This document shows, one piece after another, positions 28,260 through 36,901 of a DNA stretch of 64,000 nt. Under the pieces are notes generated by a model. The model ran no database searches and was not told where the DNA came from. It saw only the letters and a program-made list of their open reading frames with translations. The position numbers and the translations under genes are program-made. Numbering within the stretch: the first letter of the stretch is position 1; every line of letters begins with the position of its first letter. Location of the stretch: the NCBI RefSeq assembly GCF_018100805.1, contig NZ_JAGJEA010000012.1, positions 62,001 to 126,000 of the forward strand. The letters are read 5' to 3'. The stretch comes from Aquimarina sp. MMG016. GTDB lineage: Bacteria; Bacteroidota; Bacteroidia; Flavobacteriales; Flavobacteriaceae.

Positions 28260-28343
28260 CTAGCCACCCTCGACAATACAATTACTAATTGTAACTGTAC
28301 AACCATTTAGGTTATTTCTTATCACTCTTTTAAGAAATTTCAT
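28260..28343 (-). CDS. small peptide, 27 aa, with two cysteines
   Basis: The frame reads MKFLKRVIRNNLNGCTVTIS then NCIVEGG. It has a basic N-terminal half, two cysteines seven residues apart, and a GG end. AGAGGAAGA lies six bases upstream of the ATG and may be a ribosome binding site, rare in this phylum. A strong minus-strand terminator follows 49 bases after the stop. It shares an ISNC tetrapeptide with the 33-aa peptide at 20159. Function unknown; signalling or modified peptide are possibilities. Confidence 0.45.
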   Translation of the reverse strand: MKFLKRVIRNNLNGCTVTISNCIVEGG

Positions 28344-28660
28344 CGTACATCTTCCTCTACATTAGTTCATGTTTGCTTTTAATGGTTAGATGCAAGACTT
28401 TAAATAAGGTTGCGTCACAGCAACAAAATTTTTAATCTTAACAAAACTAACCCTTATTAAATTGTTCTAAACACCTAGTATATATAGCTAAGATCAAACT
28501 CTGAATTGTGAAATCACTTTGATTTATTAATCTAAATTCTAGGCCAATTATATAAGTTTTTTTGTTGATAACCATTTTAAAATCCAAATGGTAACTACAA
28601 AAAGAAATAGTATTTTAGCAGACATTTACATAATAATTTCAATCAGATATTTGAGCAAAA
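28344..28660. other. regulatory region between small peptide and recA
   Basis: No gene is seen. It should contain the divergent promoters of the small peptide and recA. An ACCATTT/AAATGGT inverted repeat (around 28572-28593) is a possible recA operator, but it is not a known LexA box. Confidence 0.4.
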
Positions 28661-29668
28661 ATGGGTACGGAAAAAGATGCAAAGCTAAAAGCGTTAAAAC
28701 TAACTTTAGATAAACTAGATAAAGCATACGGTAAAGGAACTGTAATGAAAATGGGCGATAGCGCCGTTCAGGAAGTTGATGTGATTCCTACCGGTTCTTT
28801 AGGTCTGGATTTGGCACTTGGTGTTGGAGGATATCCCAGAGGTCGAGTTGTGGAAATATATGGGCCAGAATCTTCTGGTAAAACTACTTTAACACTTCAC
28901 GCTATTGCCGAAGCTCAAAAAGCTGGAGGTATTGCAGCTTTTATTGATGCAGAACACGCTTTTGATCGTTTTTATGCAGAAAAATTAGGAGTTGATATTG
29001 ACAATCTAATCATTTCTCAACCTGATCATGGAGAACAGGCTTTAGAAATTGCAGATAACTTAATTCGTTCAGGGGCTATTGATATTATTGTAATAGATTC
29101 TGTAGCTGCCTTGACTCCAAAAAGTGAGATCGAAGGTGAGATGGGAGATTCTAAAATGGGGCTTCACGCAAGGTTGATGTCTCAGGCACTACGAAAACTA
29201 ACAAGCTCTATCAGCAAAACTAATTGTACAGTAATCTTTATCAACCAGCTTCGTGAAAAAATAGGCGTTATGTTTGGTAATCCAGAAACTACGACCGGTG
29301 GTAATGCTTTAAAATTTTATGCTTCCGTACGTTTAGATATTCGTCGTTCTGCACAAATTAAAGATAGTAATAGTGAAGTAATGGGTAATAAAACCCGGGT
29401 AAAGGTTGTGAAAAACAAAGTAGCTCCTCCTTTCAGAATGGCAGAATTCGATATTATGTATGGAGAAGGAGTATCAAAAACCGGAGAGATTATTGACGTA
29501 GGTGTAAATTATGAAATCGTCAAAAAGAGTGGATCTTGGTTTAGCTATCAGGATACTAAACTTGGTCAGGGACGTGATGCAGTAAAATCTTTACTTAATG
29601 ACAATCCGGAACTAATGGAAGAACTGGAAGAAAAAATCAAAGAAGCTATAAAAATTATAAAAGAATAA
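28661..29668 (+). CDS. recA: recombinase RecA
   Basis: RecA forms filaments on single-stranded DNA, drives strand exchange and triggers SOS cleavage. The 335-residue protein has the Walker [10 protein letters not shown], the [12 protein letters not shown]alker B, the L2-type [13 protein letters not shown] segment and a shortened C-terminus ending in [13 protein letters not shown]. It is monocistronic and ends in a clear terminator at 29691. Confidence 0.98.
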   Translation: MGTEKDAKLKALKLTLDKLDKAYGKGTVMKMGDSAVQEVDVIPTGSLGLDLALGVGGYPRGRVVEIYGPESSGKTTLTLHAIAEAQKAGGIAAFIDAEHAFDRFYAEKLGVDIDNLIISQPDHGEQALEIADNLIRSGAIDIIVIDSVAALTPKSEIEGEMGDSKMGLHARLMSQALRKLTSSISKTNCTVIFINQLREKIGVMFGNPETTTGGNALKFYASVRLDIRRSAQIKDSNSEVMGNKTRVKVVKNKVAPPFRMAEFDIMYGEGVSKTGEIIDVGVNYEIVKKSGSWFSYQDTKLGQGRDAVKSLLNDNPELMEELEEKIKEAIKIIKE

Positions 29669-29690
29669 GCTTATTCTGATATAAAAACTA

Positions 29691-29726
29691 AAAATCCCGA
29701 TGCTATCAAGTATCGGGATTTTTTAT
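29691..29726 (+). terminator. recA terminator
   Basis: AAATCCCGAT pairs with ATCGGGATTT, followed by a run of six T, 23 bases after the recA stop. Confidence 0.85.
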
Positions 29727-29834
29727 ACCTTTTACCTGGATAATATAAATTTAAGACCCATGATACGCAACCATATTTTGATATGGTCATCTATTCTATA
29801 GTATTAGGCATATAATACCCTAAAGTTATATCTA

Positions 29835-30257
29835 ATGAATAAAATCAAAATAATATTAGCCCTATTGATAACAATTTGTTTTTCAGGGTGTTCTCTCGAT
29901 GATGATAGTGATATCAACTTCACTTATCAATTAGTTCCCGTAGAATCTGTGGATATTCCGGATCAATTTACCAGAGGAGAAACTGTAAAAATTACTACTT
30001 CTTATTTCAGACCTTCAACTTGTCATTCCTTTTCAGGATATGAATATGACAGACTAGGTAACGAACGTACTGTAGCCGTAGTCAATGTAGTTGTGGAGAC
30101 TGGTTCTTGTGAAGACCTTGGGCAAACAGAACTTGTAGAAGCATCACTTAACTTTTTTGTAGGATCAGAAGATTCTTATGTTTTTAGGTTTTGGCAAGGA
30201 AGAAATGATCAGGGAGAAAATCAATTTTTAACCATTGAAGTTCCTGTAGTACAGTAG
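29835..30257 (+). CDS. small lipoprotein of unknown function
   Basis: The 140-residue protein begins with a lipoprotein signal (IILALLITICFSGC) and continues as a beta-rich domain with VPVESVDIPDQFTRGETVKI and a final FLTIEVPVVQ strand. Two cysteines (STCHSF and GSCEDL) could form a disulfide in the periplasm. No family is recognised. It precedes the sigma factor gene by 34 bases and may share its transcript. Confidence 0.7.
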   Translation: MNKIKIILALLITICFSGCSLDDDSDINFTYQLVPVESVDIPDQFTRGETVKITTSYFRPSTCHSFSGYEYDRLGNERTVAVVNVVVETGSCEDLGQTELVEASLNFFVGSEDSYVFRFWQGRNDQGENQFLTIEVPVVQ

Positions 30258-30291
30258 TTATTAATCACACGAATCAAAATAAAAGCTATAG

Positions 30292-30837
30292 GTGAGTTTA
30301 GACCAACTCATAAAAAAATGTAAACGCCAAGATCCTAAGGCGCAAGAACAGTTGTATAGATTATTTAGTAGTAAATTGTTCTCAATTTGCCTGAAATATT
30401 CTAATGACTACTCTAGTGCAGAAGATACATTGCAAGATGCTTTTATAACGATTTTTGACAAAGTTGAACAATTCAAGAGTCAGGGATCTTTTGAGGGTTG
30501 GATGAAACGTATTACCATAAATACAGCGCTTCAGAAATATCGCAAACAAAAAGTTTTTGAGATTATTAATGAAGAACAAATTGAAGAAGTAGATGTAGAA
30601 ATTGATGAAGACGATATTTCATTAGATTATCTATTGAAAATCATTCAACAATTACCGGATCGATATCGATTAGTGTTTAATTTATATGTGTTAGATGGCT
30701 ACTCGCATAAAGAAATAGCAGAAATGTTAGATATTTCTATTGGGACCTCTAAATCTAACCTGGCCCGGGCTCGAAATATCTTAAAAGAAAAAATTGAAAG
30801 TAATCGCGAACCATGTGTTCAATCAATTAAAGGATGA
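30292..30837 (+). CDS. RNA polymerase sigma factor, ECF type
   Basis: The 181-residue protein has sigma region 2 (SSAEDTLQDAFITIFDKVEQF) and region 4 (YSHKEIAEMLDISIGTSKSNLARARNILKE). GTG is the chosen start because it gives the natural MSLDQLIKKCKRQDPKAQEQLY opening. Its stop overlaps the next gene by ATGA, which couples it to a membrane protein that is its probable anti-sigma partner. Target promoters are unknown. Confidence 0.92.
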   Translation: MSLDQLIKKCKRQDPKAQEQLYRLFSSKLFSICLKYSNDYSSAEDTLQDAFITIFDKVEQFKSQGSFEGWMKRITINTALQKYRKQKVFEIINEEQIEEVDVEIDEDDISLDYLLKIIQQLPDRYRLVFNLYVLDGYSHKEIAEMLDISIGTSKSNLARARNILKEKIESNREPCVQSIKG

Positions 30838-32435
30838 AGATGAGCGATAAAAAAAACATAGACAGACTTTTTCAGGAGAAGTTCAAGGATTTTGAAGTGA
30901 CTCCCGATGATGCTGTATGGAAAAAAATCAAAGCCCGTCAGAATAAAAAACGTAAACGGGTTCTTGTCATACCATTTTGGTACAGAATAGCCGGAGTTGC
31001 GGCTTTGGTGGCCATTATTCTTACTATTGGTTATAGATCTTTTGGCGAAGACCCCATACAAGAAACAATTGTGGAGAGCACAGAAGAACCTAAAGAGATT
31101 CAAGAAGATATCACTCCTGATAAAGAAATCAACACTTCGGATACTACTGAAAAAGAAGCTATAGTTTCCTCAGAAGAAGATCCTTCAGGAAATGCTAATG
31201 GCAATACCAATATGGATACTAACCAAGGTACACGTCTAGTTAATTCTATGGAACAAAAAGATAGAAAGAAAAATGCAGTAGCCACATCTGCCAATGATAA
31301 GATTAAAGCTTTCAAAGGCAAAGAACAAATTCCAAATACCACCAACACTAAAGACCGAATCGCAAATAATAACTTAAGAACTAATGATGCATTAGATAAA
31401 AAAGCTAATAAAAACCCTGCTTTTGTTCATCCAGACAATAGTACAGAAAAAGATAAACCAGAAAAAACTACTATTGTCGATCATCAAAACAGTACCCATA
31501 AAACTGATAGTGAACAAACAACTTTCATTGATGCTCATCAAAACAATGACGAAAAGAACACCAATAGTAAAATAGCTGAAAATAATACTAATGCTGAAGT
31601 ACAAGAAGAAACCGAAGAAGAGGAATTAAATGATGGAAAGAAATCCATTTTTGATGTCATTAATAATAAAGAGGAAGAGGTTGTCGCAGAAAAAACAAAA
31701 GATCGAAAAAAATGGGTTGTAGCTCCTAATGTTGCTCCAATATATTATGATTCTTTTGGTGGTGGATCCTCAGTACGATCAGAATTCTCTGATAATTCTA
31801 AGACCGGACAAATAAATTTAAGTTATGGTGTACAAGTCGCCTATAATGTAAGTGATAAAATAAGTGTGCGTTCAGGATTGCATAAACTGGATGTTGGCTA
31901 TAACACCAGAGATGTTGGCTTTGAGGCTACCGCCTCCCAAAAAAATCCTGAGGGCATTAATTATTACCAAAGTGCTCGGGATATTGCTATATCTGATATA
32001 GCTACTGCAGATGCTAATTTCTCGCAATCTCCTTCATTTGATGTTAATGAAGCTGCTTTGTCTAAAGGTCAAAATCCAGGGTTATTAAATCATAGTATTA
32101 GTTATTATGAAGTCCCACTGGAAATAAAATATAATCTGGTTGACAATACAATAGGGGTGCATATGATTGGTGGAGTTAGCACTCTGTTTCTTAATGATAA
32201 TGAACTGTCAATTGACGCTGGTAATTTTACTACCACTCTGGGAGAAGGATCTAATCTAAATGATATAAGTTTTACTGGTAATATTGGCTTGGGTGTTAAT
32301 TATAATCTTACGAAACAGTTTCAGATTAATCTGGAGCCAATTTTTAAATATCAATTTAATGGATTTAAAAACGAATCAGAAAATTTTAGACCTTATTCCA
32401 TTGGGATATATACCGGGTTGAGTTTTAGATTTTGA
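30834..32435 (+). CDS. anti-sigma-like membrane protein with C-terminal beta-barrel-like domain
   Basis: The N-terminal ~40 residues (NIDRLFQEKFKDFEVTPDDAVWKKI) look like the anti-sigma segment of Bacteroidota sigma partners. One membrane helix follows (~residues 44-64), then ~200 low-complexity residues rich in Asn, Lys, Thr and Glu, and a C-terminal ~240-residue domain with alternating strands ending in a terminal aromatic (GIYTGLSFRF), as in outer-membrane beta-barrels of the OmpA-like type. The protein could span inner membrane to outer membrane. Translation is coupled to the sigma factor through ATGA. A second Met two codons later is an alternative start. Confidence 0.8.
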   Translation: MKMSDKKNIDRLFQEKFKDFEVTPDDAVWKKIKARQNKKRKRVLVIPFWYRIAGVAALVAIILTIGYRSFGEDPIQETIVESTEEPKEIQEDITPDKEINTSDTTEKEAIVSSEEDPSGNANGNTNMDTNQGTRLVNSMEQKDRKKNAVATSANDKIKAFKGKEQIPNTTNTKDRIANNNLRTNDALDKKANKNPAFVHPDNSTEKDKPEKTTIVDHQNSTHKTDSEQTTFIDAHQNNDEKNTNSKIAENNTNAEVQEETEEEELNDGKKSIFDVINNKEEEVVAEKTKDRKKWVVAPNVAPIYYDSFGGGSSVRSEFSDNSKTGQINLSYGVQVAYNVSDKISVRSGLHKLDVGYNTRDVGFEATASQKNPEGINYYQSARDIAISDIATADANFSQSPSFDVNEAALSKGQNPGLLNHSISYYEVPLEIKYNLVDNTIGVHMIGGVSTLFLNDNELSIDAGNFTTTLGEGSNLNDISFTGNIGLGVNYNLTKQFQINLEPIFKYQFNGFKNESENFRPYSIGIYTGLSFRF

Positions 32436-32511
32436 TGAACAATATAAAGAAAAGTGTTTAGGTTAATTTAGTTGATTAGAACCATTGTTTCATCAGGAAG
32501 CGATGATGAAC

Positions 32512-32548
32512 AGAAAGCCATTCCTGACTAGGAATGGCTTTCTTTTTT
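32512..32548 (+). terminator. terminator between convergent genes
   Basis: AGAAAGCCATTCCT pairs with AGGAATGGCTTTCT, followed by six T. It ends the sigma operon and, being followed by A-rich DNA on the other strand, probably also plsC. Confidence 0.85.
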
Positions 32549-33290
32549 AATTTTTATGATCAGCTTCCAGTGTTTTCAGAATAATCTCATGGGTTTTCTC
32601 TTTTAGTTCTTTTTTGTTTTCCTGTGTTAATCCTTCGGTAGAAATTTCACGATGAATATGTGCTCTCATCCTTCCCGGACTTCCACTAAAAAAAGTATAC
32701 GAAAATCGTTTTTTATTATCAAAAAAAGTTAAAGGTAGAATTGGAATCTGGTGATCTATTGCCAATCTGAACGCTCCATCTTTAAACTCATCCAAAAGCA
32801 AGCTTTCATCATCAGGCACCCCTCCTTCTGGAAAAATACAAATACTGGTACCATCATGTAATCTCGCATGTGCCTGATCAAACACTTCTTTTCGGCTTCG
32901 CTGGCTATTGCGATCTACCAATATACAAGTACGTTTGTAGAAAAATCCAAAAATCGGGATTTTGGTCAATTCCTTCTTCCCTACAAAAACAAACGGATTC
33001 TTTACACAATACAGCATCAGCATAATATCCGTCATAGAGGTGTGATTAGCCACAAACATATAACTCTGTTTGCGATCAACCTTGATGTCATACGTTACCT
33101 TAGGTAAGAATCCAGAACCATACAAAACAATCTTTGCCCAAAATCTGGCAAATATAAAAAACTGAGGATACCATTGTTCTCTTGATGTTAGCACTAACAA
33201 CACAGGAAACAGAATAATGATAGGAATACCCATCACCACATAAAACCATATCCTCCAGAAAAGGATTAATATTTTTTTCAAAATTGACAT
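32547..33290 (-). CDS. plsC: 1-acyl-sn-glycerol-3-phosphate acyltransferase
   Basis: PlsC acylates lysophosphatidate to phosphatidate in phospholipid synthesis. The 247-residue protein has an N-terminal membrane segment, the NHTSMTD acyltransferase motif (NHx4D), a VDRNSQRSR segment and the FPEGG motif. It is divergent from trpS, and the two start ~75 bases apart. Confidence 0.93.
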   Translation of the reverse strand: MSILKKILILFWRIWFYVVMGIPIIILFPVLLVLTSREQWYPQFFIFARFWAKIVLYGSGFLPKVTYDIKVDRKQSYMFVANHTSMTDIMLMLYCVKNPFVFVGKKELTKIPIFGFFYKRTCILVDRNSQRSRKEVFDQAHARLHDGTSICIFPEGGVPDDESLLLDEFKDGAFRLAIDHQIPILPLTFFDNKKRFSYTFFSGSPGRMRAHIHREISTEGLTQENKKELKEKTHEIILKTLEADHKN

Positions 33291-33313
33291 TGCCCAAAAA
33301 TAAACAATTTTGA

Positions 33314-33344
33314 TTTGCCCTATCTCAACAAAAATTTACCTTTG
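33314..33344 (+). promoter_or_regulatory. trpS promoter, consensus flavobacterial type
   Basis: TTTG at 33314 is followed after 19 bases by TACCTTTG at 33337, a full match to the Bacteroidota -33/-7 consensus. Transcription should start near 33351, about a dozen bases before the ATG. Confidence 0.75.
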
Positions 33345-33363
33345 CGGGAAACAGAAAATTACT

Positions 33364-34332
33364 ATGTCCAGAATTCTAACAGGCGTACAGAGTACAGGAA
33401 CGCCACATCTAGGCAATTTGCTAGGAGCAATCATTCCGGCAATCAATATGGCCAATCAACCTGAAAACGAATCATTTCTCTTTATTGCAGACATGCATTC
33501 ACTTACTCAGATCAAAGATGCCAAAACGTTACGTGAGAACACCTACTCTACCGCTGCTACCTGGTTAGCTTTTGGGCTTGATATAGAAAAAACCGTTTTT
33601 TATCGTCAAAGTGATATCCCGCAAGTAACAGAACTGTCGTGGTACTTGACCTGTTTCTTTCCATATCAGCGATTAACACTAGCACATTCTTTTAAGGATA
33701 AAGCTGATCGTCTTGAAGATGTAAATGGCGGAATATTTACCTATCCTATGCTTATGGCAGCGGATATATTATTGTATGATGCAGAGATTGTTCCTGTTGG
33801 AAAAGATCAATTGCAGCATCTGGAAATGACAAGAGATGTTGCTTCCAGAATGCATTCGCAACTTGGAGAGATGTTTGTGTTGCCAGAAGCGCAGGTACAA
33901 AAAGATACGATGTATGTTCCGGGAACCGATGGTTCTAAGATGAGTAAATCTAAAGGTAATATCATCAACCTGTTTTTACCGGATAAAAAACTTCATAAGC
34001 AAATCATGTCAATAGAAACAGACAGTACTCCACTAGAGGACCCAAAGGATCCGGATACTTGTAATGTGTTTGCATTGTATAAATTAATCGCATCTGCAGA
34101 ACAATTAGAAGAGATGCGTAATAATTATCTCGGTGGTAATTACGGATATGGCCATGCAAAGCAAGCTTTATTCGAGTTATTAATAGAAAAATTCTCTAAA
34201 GAGCGTGAACGTTATAATTATTATATGGAGAACCTTAATGAAGTAGATGAAGCTTTGGCCGTTGGAGCCAAAAAAGCTACTAAAGTTGCTAACGAAGTAT
34301 TAGCTAGAGTAAGAGAGAAAGTCGGGTATTAA
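33364..34332 (+). CDS. trpS: tryptophanyl-tRNA synthetase
   Basis: The enzyme charges tRNA-Trp. The start is the Met of MSRILTGVQSTGTPHLGN, because the promoter lies inside the longer frame; a 322-residue protein results. The HIGH-like motif is TPHLGN, and KMSKS is present as GSKMSKSKGN. It ends in a terminator at 34373. Confidence 0.96.
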   Translation: MSRILTGVQSTGTPHLGNLLGAIIPAINMANQPENESFLFIADMHSLTQIKDAKTLRENTYSTAATWLAFGLDIEKTVFYRQSDIPQVTELSWYLTCFFPYQRLTLAHSFKDKADRLEDVNGGIFTYPMLMAADILLYDAEIVPVGKDQLQHLEMTRDVASRMHSQLGEMFVLPEAQVQKDTMYVPGTDGSKMSKSKGNIINLFLPDKKLHKQIMSIETDSTPLEDPKDPDTCNVFALYKLIASAEQLEEMRNNYLGGNYGYGHAKQALFELLIEKFSKERERYNYYMENLNEVDEALAVGAKKATKVANEVLARVREKVGY

Positions 34333-34372
34333 GCTAAAACAAGAAACATAGTTTTGAGAAAGACATATTTTA

Positions 34373-34405
34373 AAATCCCTTCAGAAAGTTCTGAAGGGAT
34401 TTTTG
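34373..34405 (+). terminator. trpS terminator
   Basis: AAATCCCTTCAG pairs perfectly with CTGAAGGGATTT around a six-base loop, followed by a T-run, about 40 bases after the stop. Confidence 0.85.
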
Positions 34406-34437
34406 TACCAACAAATAGAGTTATTTACCCTATAAAT

Positions 34438-35064
34438 TTATTGACGAAAATCTTTTTCGACTCCTAAGAGGGCATTAAAAGTTTTGTTTTCTCTATTAAA
34501 GACCACAGGATATTCTCCGGCCTTAACGACATTGCCCCTCAAGCCTAATTGCTCTACAGACTCTTTGTCTAACACCAAGTCTTGCTTAAGAGTATAAATA
34601 TAATCCTTGCCATTAGACGATAATAAGCGATTTTCTTCATAGAACTGTAGTCCGAGAACCGCTTCATTCATAGCAAAAGGTATTGCTCCTTGTCTAACAT
34701 CAATATCCAATTCTAACTTATCGCGAATTGATAAAAACTCTCTTGGATCAATTTTTTCATAAATAATCCATGGATCCAATATTTCAGGCCAGCAAGGTAT
34801 CAGCTGACAAGGTTTATAGATTATTTTCGGGATGCAAATACGTCTATACTCGCATATCCCAGGAATATGCGAATAACAATTACCTGCCCATTTAAATCCG
34901 TATTCTATATAATAAAAGCAAAAGCCTCCATAATATTTATCATCTACGGTTTCGAGATTACTTTCATCTACTATTGTGGATTGGTTTTCCTGGATGGTTT
35001 CTCTCTCACACGCCCAAAACGAAACGAGCATTACTACTGCAATTACAAAAAATAACTTCTTCAT
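34438..35064 (-). CDS. lipoprotein, paralogue A
   Basis: The 208-residue protein begins with a lipoprotein signal (VVMLVSFWAC). A cysteine-rich N-terminal half with CEYRRICIPKIIYKPCQLIPC is followed by DPWIIYEKIDPREFLSIRDKLELDIDVRQGAIP and a C-terminal strand pair with GEYPVVFNRENKTFNALL. The last ~130 residues match, in order, the protein at 35268, so the two are tandem duplicates. I do not recognise the family. A surface or periplasmic location is expected. Confidence 0.75.
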   Translation of the reverse strand: MKKLFFVIAVVMLVSFWACERETIQENQSTIVDESNLETVDDKYYGGFCFYYIEYGFKWAGNCYSHIPGICEYRRICIPKIIYKPCQLIPCWPEILDPWIIYEKIDPREFLSIRDKLELDIDVRQGAIPFAMNEAVLGLQFYEENRLLSSNGKDYIYTLKQDLVLDKESVEQLGLRGNVVKAGEYPVVFNRENKTFNALLGVEKDFRQ

Positions 35065-35072
35065 AATAAAAA

Positions 35073-35086
35073 GGTTTTAAGATTAG
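35073..35086 (-). promoter_or_regulatory. conserved leader element of paralogue A
   Basis: CTAATCTTAAAACC lies just upstream of the start. Nearly the same element (GTTAACTTAAAACC) precedes paralogue B at 36003, so it is probably a shared -7 promoter or leader motif. Confidence 0.35.
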
Positions 35087-35097
35087 TATACATATAA

Positions 35098-35150
35098 AAA
35101 GCTCCCCAATGATCAGCTGTTGGTTTACTGATCATAACGGGGAGAGCTTT
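35098..35150 (-). terminator. terminator-like hairpin just upstream of paralogue A
   Basis: On the minus strand AAGCTCTCCCC and TGATCAG arms pair with CTGATCA and GGGGAGCTT arms, followed by five U, 34 bases before the ATG. It can be an attenuator in the leader, or a second terminator for the upstream gene. Confidence 0.55.
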
Positions 35151-35195
35151 AATGCTTAGTGTGATAGATGATAAAAAGGTCAACATAAAAAATAA

Positions 35196-35243
35196 AAAAT
35201 CGTCAATTCTATTTTTATTGTAATGATTAGAATTGACGATTTT
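35196..35243 (-). terminator. terminator of paralogue B
   Basis: AAAATCGTCAATTCTA pairs with TAGAATTGACGATTTT, with a T-run on the minus strand, 25 bases after the stop of the gene at 35268. Confidence 0.75.
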
Positions 35244-35267
35244 CTTCCTTACTTCCCTTGTTAAATA

Positions 35268-35993
35268 TTATTCATAGAACCCTCTGTTTACAGAAAGAAC
35301 TACATTATATGTGTTATTTTCTCTATTAAAAATCACTGGGTACTTCCCTGCTTTAATCGCATTCCCATGTAGGCCTAAATTTTTAGTTACCTCAGCATCC
35401 AGAATAAGCTTACGATCCAAATAAAAGATACTGGGTTGTGGTTGTGGTTGGGTAAAGGCTTCATAATGTGCAATATCATTACTAGACGATTGGTTAATGA
35501 GAGATAACATATTAGTTTCTTTATACAGTTGCATGACCAAAATAGATTTATTCAATGCAATGGGTACACCCTGAGACCTCGGGTCAATATCTAATTGCAA
35601 TTTATCTTTTAAGGAAACCAAAGCTGCCGGATCCAAAACTTCAGGAATAATCCAAGGATCCTGGATATCCCATCCACAAGGTATAATTGCACAAGGGTCA
35701 AAAATGATTAATGGTGGTTCGAACTCAACAAAAGGATTAGGAAGACAATCCACTATAGCACATATCTCAAAAGGATTATATACACATTCTCTTTTTCCTG
35801 TAGCAGGGTTGATTTCTGATCTAGCGTTAAACTGCAGTGTAAATTTGCAAAACCGCCCTGATGGGCCTTTCGTTTGTATGTCGATATCAGAAGATTCACT
35901 TATAGTGGTTTGCTCTTCAAAAATGTTTTCTTCCTGACACGAGTATAGCAGGATTAGTACTCCTACAATAATGACTAATGATAGTTTTTTCAT
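35268..35993 (-). CDS. lipoprotein, paralogue B
   Basis: The 241-residue protein has a lipoprotein signal (IVGVLILLYSC) and an N-terminal part that differs from paralogue A, but shares the DPWIIPEVLDPAALVSLKDKL, LDIDPRSQGVPIALNK, NLGLHGNAIKAGKYPVIFNREN and final strand with it. Cysteines pair in CAIVDCLPNP and DPCAIIPCGW. It is upstream of A on the same strand, with a terminator and a second hairpin between them. The conserved C-terminal half suggests a common binding module; function unknown. Confidence 0.75.
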   Translation of the reverse strand: MKKLSLVIIVGVLILLYSCQEENIFEEQTTISESSDIDIQTKGPSGRFCKFTLQFNARSEINPATGKRECVYNPFEICAIVDCLPNPFVEFEPPLIIFDPCAIIPCGWDIQDPWIIPEVLDPAALVSLKDKLQLDIDPRSQGVPIALNKSILVMQLYKETNMLSLINQSSSNDIAHYEAFTQPQPQPSIFYLDRKLILDAEVTKNLGLHGNAIKAGKYPVIFNRENNTYNVVLSVNRGFYE

Positions 35994-36132
35994 GACTATT
36001 CCGGTTTTAAGTTAACAATACCAAAAGACCCTGAGATTATAATTGATACCAACAACTATACTCTTAGAGGTTCTTTATGAATTAGTGTATGAATTGATGA
36101 AGAGGTAAACTTATGAGTTGGATAAAAATTAA

Positions 36133-36564
36133 TCCCAGATCCTAAAAAATTGTCAACAAAGTTCATACTATATCCCAATTATCTCCCTATTCAGACCTTA
36201 CAGTCTTGCAAGAGAGATTACTACCGAAACCAAAAACAGAGTTTCGCAATTAAACCCTGAGCATAAATCAAATATCAATTTCTCTATCATTGGTTTTTGG
36301 TGGGCATTGTTTATCATTACTAATTATATTGGATCATTTGCTTTTAAAACCCTTTTTAAGGATGATACCATAGATCAATTCATTACATCAACCCAGGCTT
36401 ACATGTTTTCTGACTTTATGGACATTCCTGCTGCTATTCTAACACTTGTTATGATCCAACAAATTTCTAAAGAAGAAAAATTACTGTTTGATAGTACTCA
36501 ACACCAAAATACTGACGATAATATAAAAACCAGCTTTATAGAATCTCCTGAACCATTATCATAG
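36133..36564 (+). pseudogene. 5'-truncated DUF4328 membrane protein remnant
   Basis: The frame is open from 36133 to the stop at 36562, but has no sensible start before its first conserved segment. Residues YYIPIISLFRPYSLAREI and NFSIIGFWWALFIITNYIG match the central and C-terminal part of DUF4328 proteins; the N-terminal helices are missing. A stop codon at 36130 marks the break. A Met at 36307 would give only 85 residues. Probably a dead gene left after deletion. Confidence 0.65.
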
Positions 36565-36628
36565 CACATTGGGAATTATTTTCTTAAAAAAATGTTAAGT
36601 AAAAACATTATTTATTCAAATAAATTTT

Positions 36629-36636
36629 TATCTTCG
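36629..36636 (+). promoter_or_regulatory. -7 element of the candidate ncRNA
   Basis: TATCTTCG is one base away from TAnnTTTG and lies 212 bases before a terminator, with no protein frame in between. Confidence 0.45.
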
Positions 36637-36642
36637 CAGTCG

Positions 36643-36880
36643 AAAAATACTTCACACCCAAATCATATTTTCATCTTTTTTTAGTGCTTTATTAAAGTTA
36701 AGCTACTCCTTATAGTGTAAGATATTAAGCGGTTGGATTATATCTAACCAATTCTTGTAATTATAGCTATGTGGGTTATGGCTTGATCGTAATTGTTGGG
36801 GGAACAAGATTAGCCTGTTGGGAAAGCACAAATAGTATAATTACATCATTCCCTCTCCTAACTAAGAGAGGGAATTTTTA
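36643..36880 (+). ncRNA. candidate structured noncoding RNA, ~240 nt
   Basis: No credible protein frame is present, but the segment has a promoter-like -7 element, a terminator, and a nested set of pairings. GTGCTTT (36684) closes with AAAGCAC (36823). Inside it are a GGTTGGA/TCTAACC hairpin, and a long imperfect hairpin with ATTCTTGT/ACAAGAT, AATTA/TAATT and AGCTAT/ATGGCT arms. This is like a multi-branch regulatory RNA. 6S-type RNA of flavobacteria was considered, but I cannot confirm it. It ends in the terminator at 36848, 21 bases before the convergent HExxH gene. Confidence 0.5.
36848..36879 (+). terminator. terminator of the candidate ncRNA
   Basis: ATTCCCTCTC pairs with AGAGGGAAT around a short loop, followed by TTTTTATTT. 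On the other strand the stem may help end the minus-strand operon, which stops at 36902. Confidence 0.8.
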
Positions 36881-36901
36881 TTTAAATAACAACCGTTATG
36901 A

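Noticed and set aside
36307..36564. Intact 85-residue membrane protein
   Set aside because: Upstream codons in the same frame also match DUF4328, so this is the end of a broken gene and not a complete small gene.
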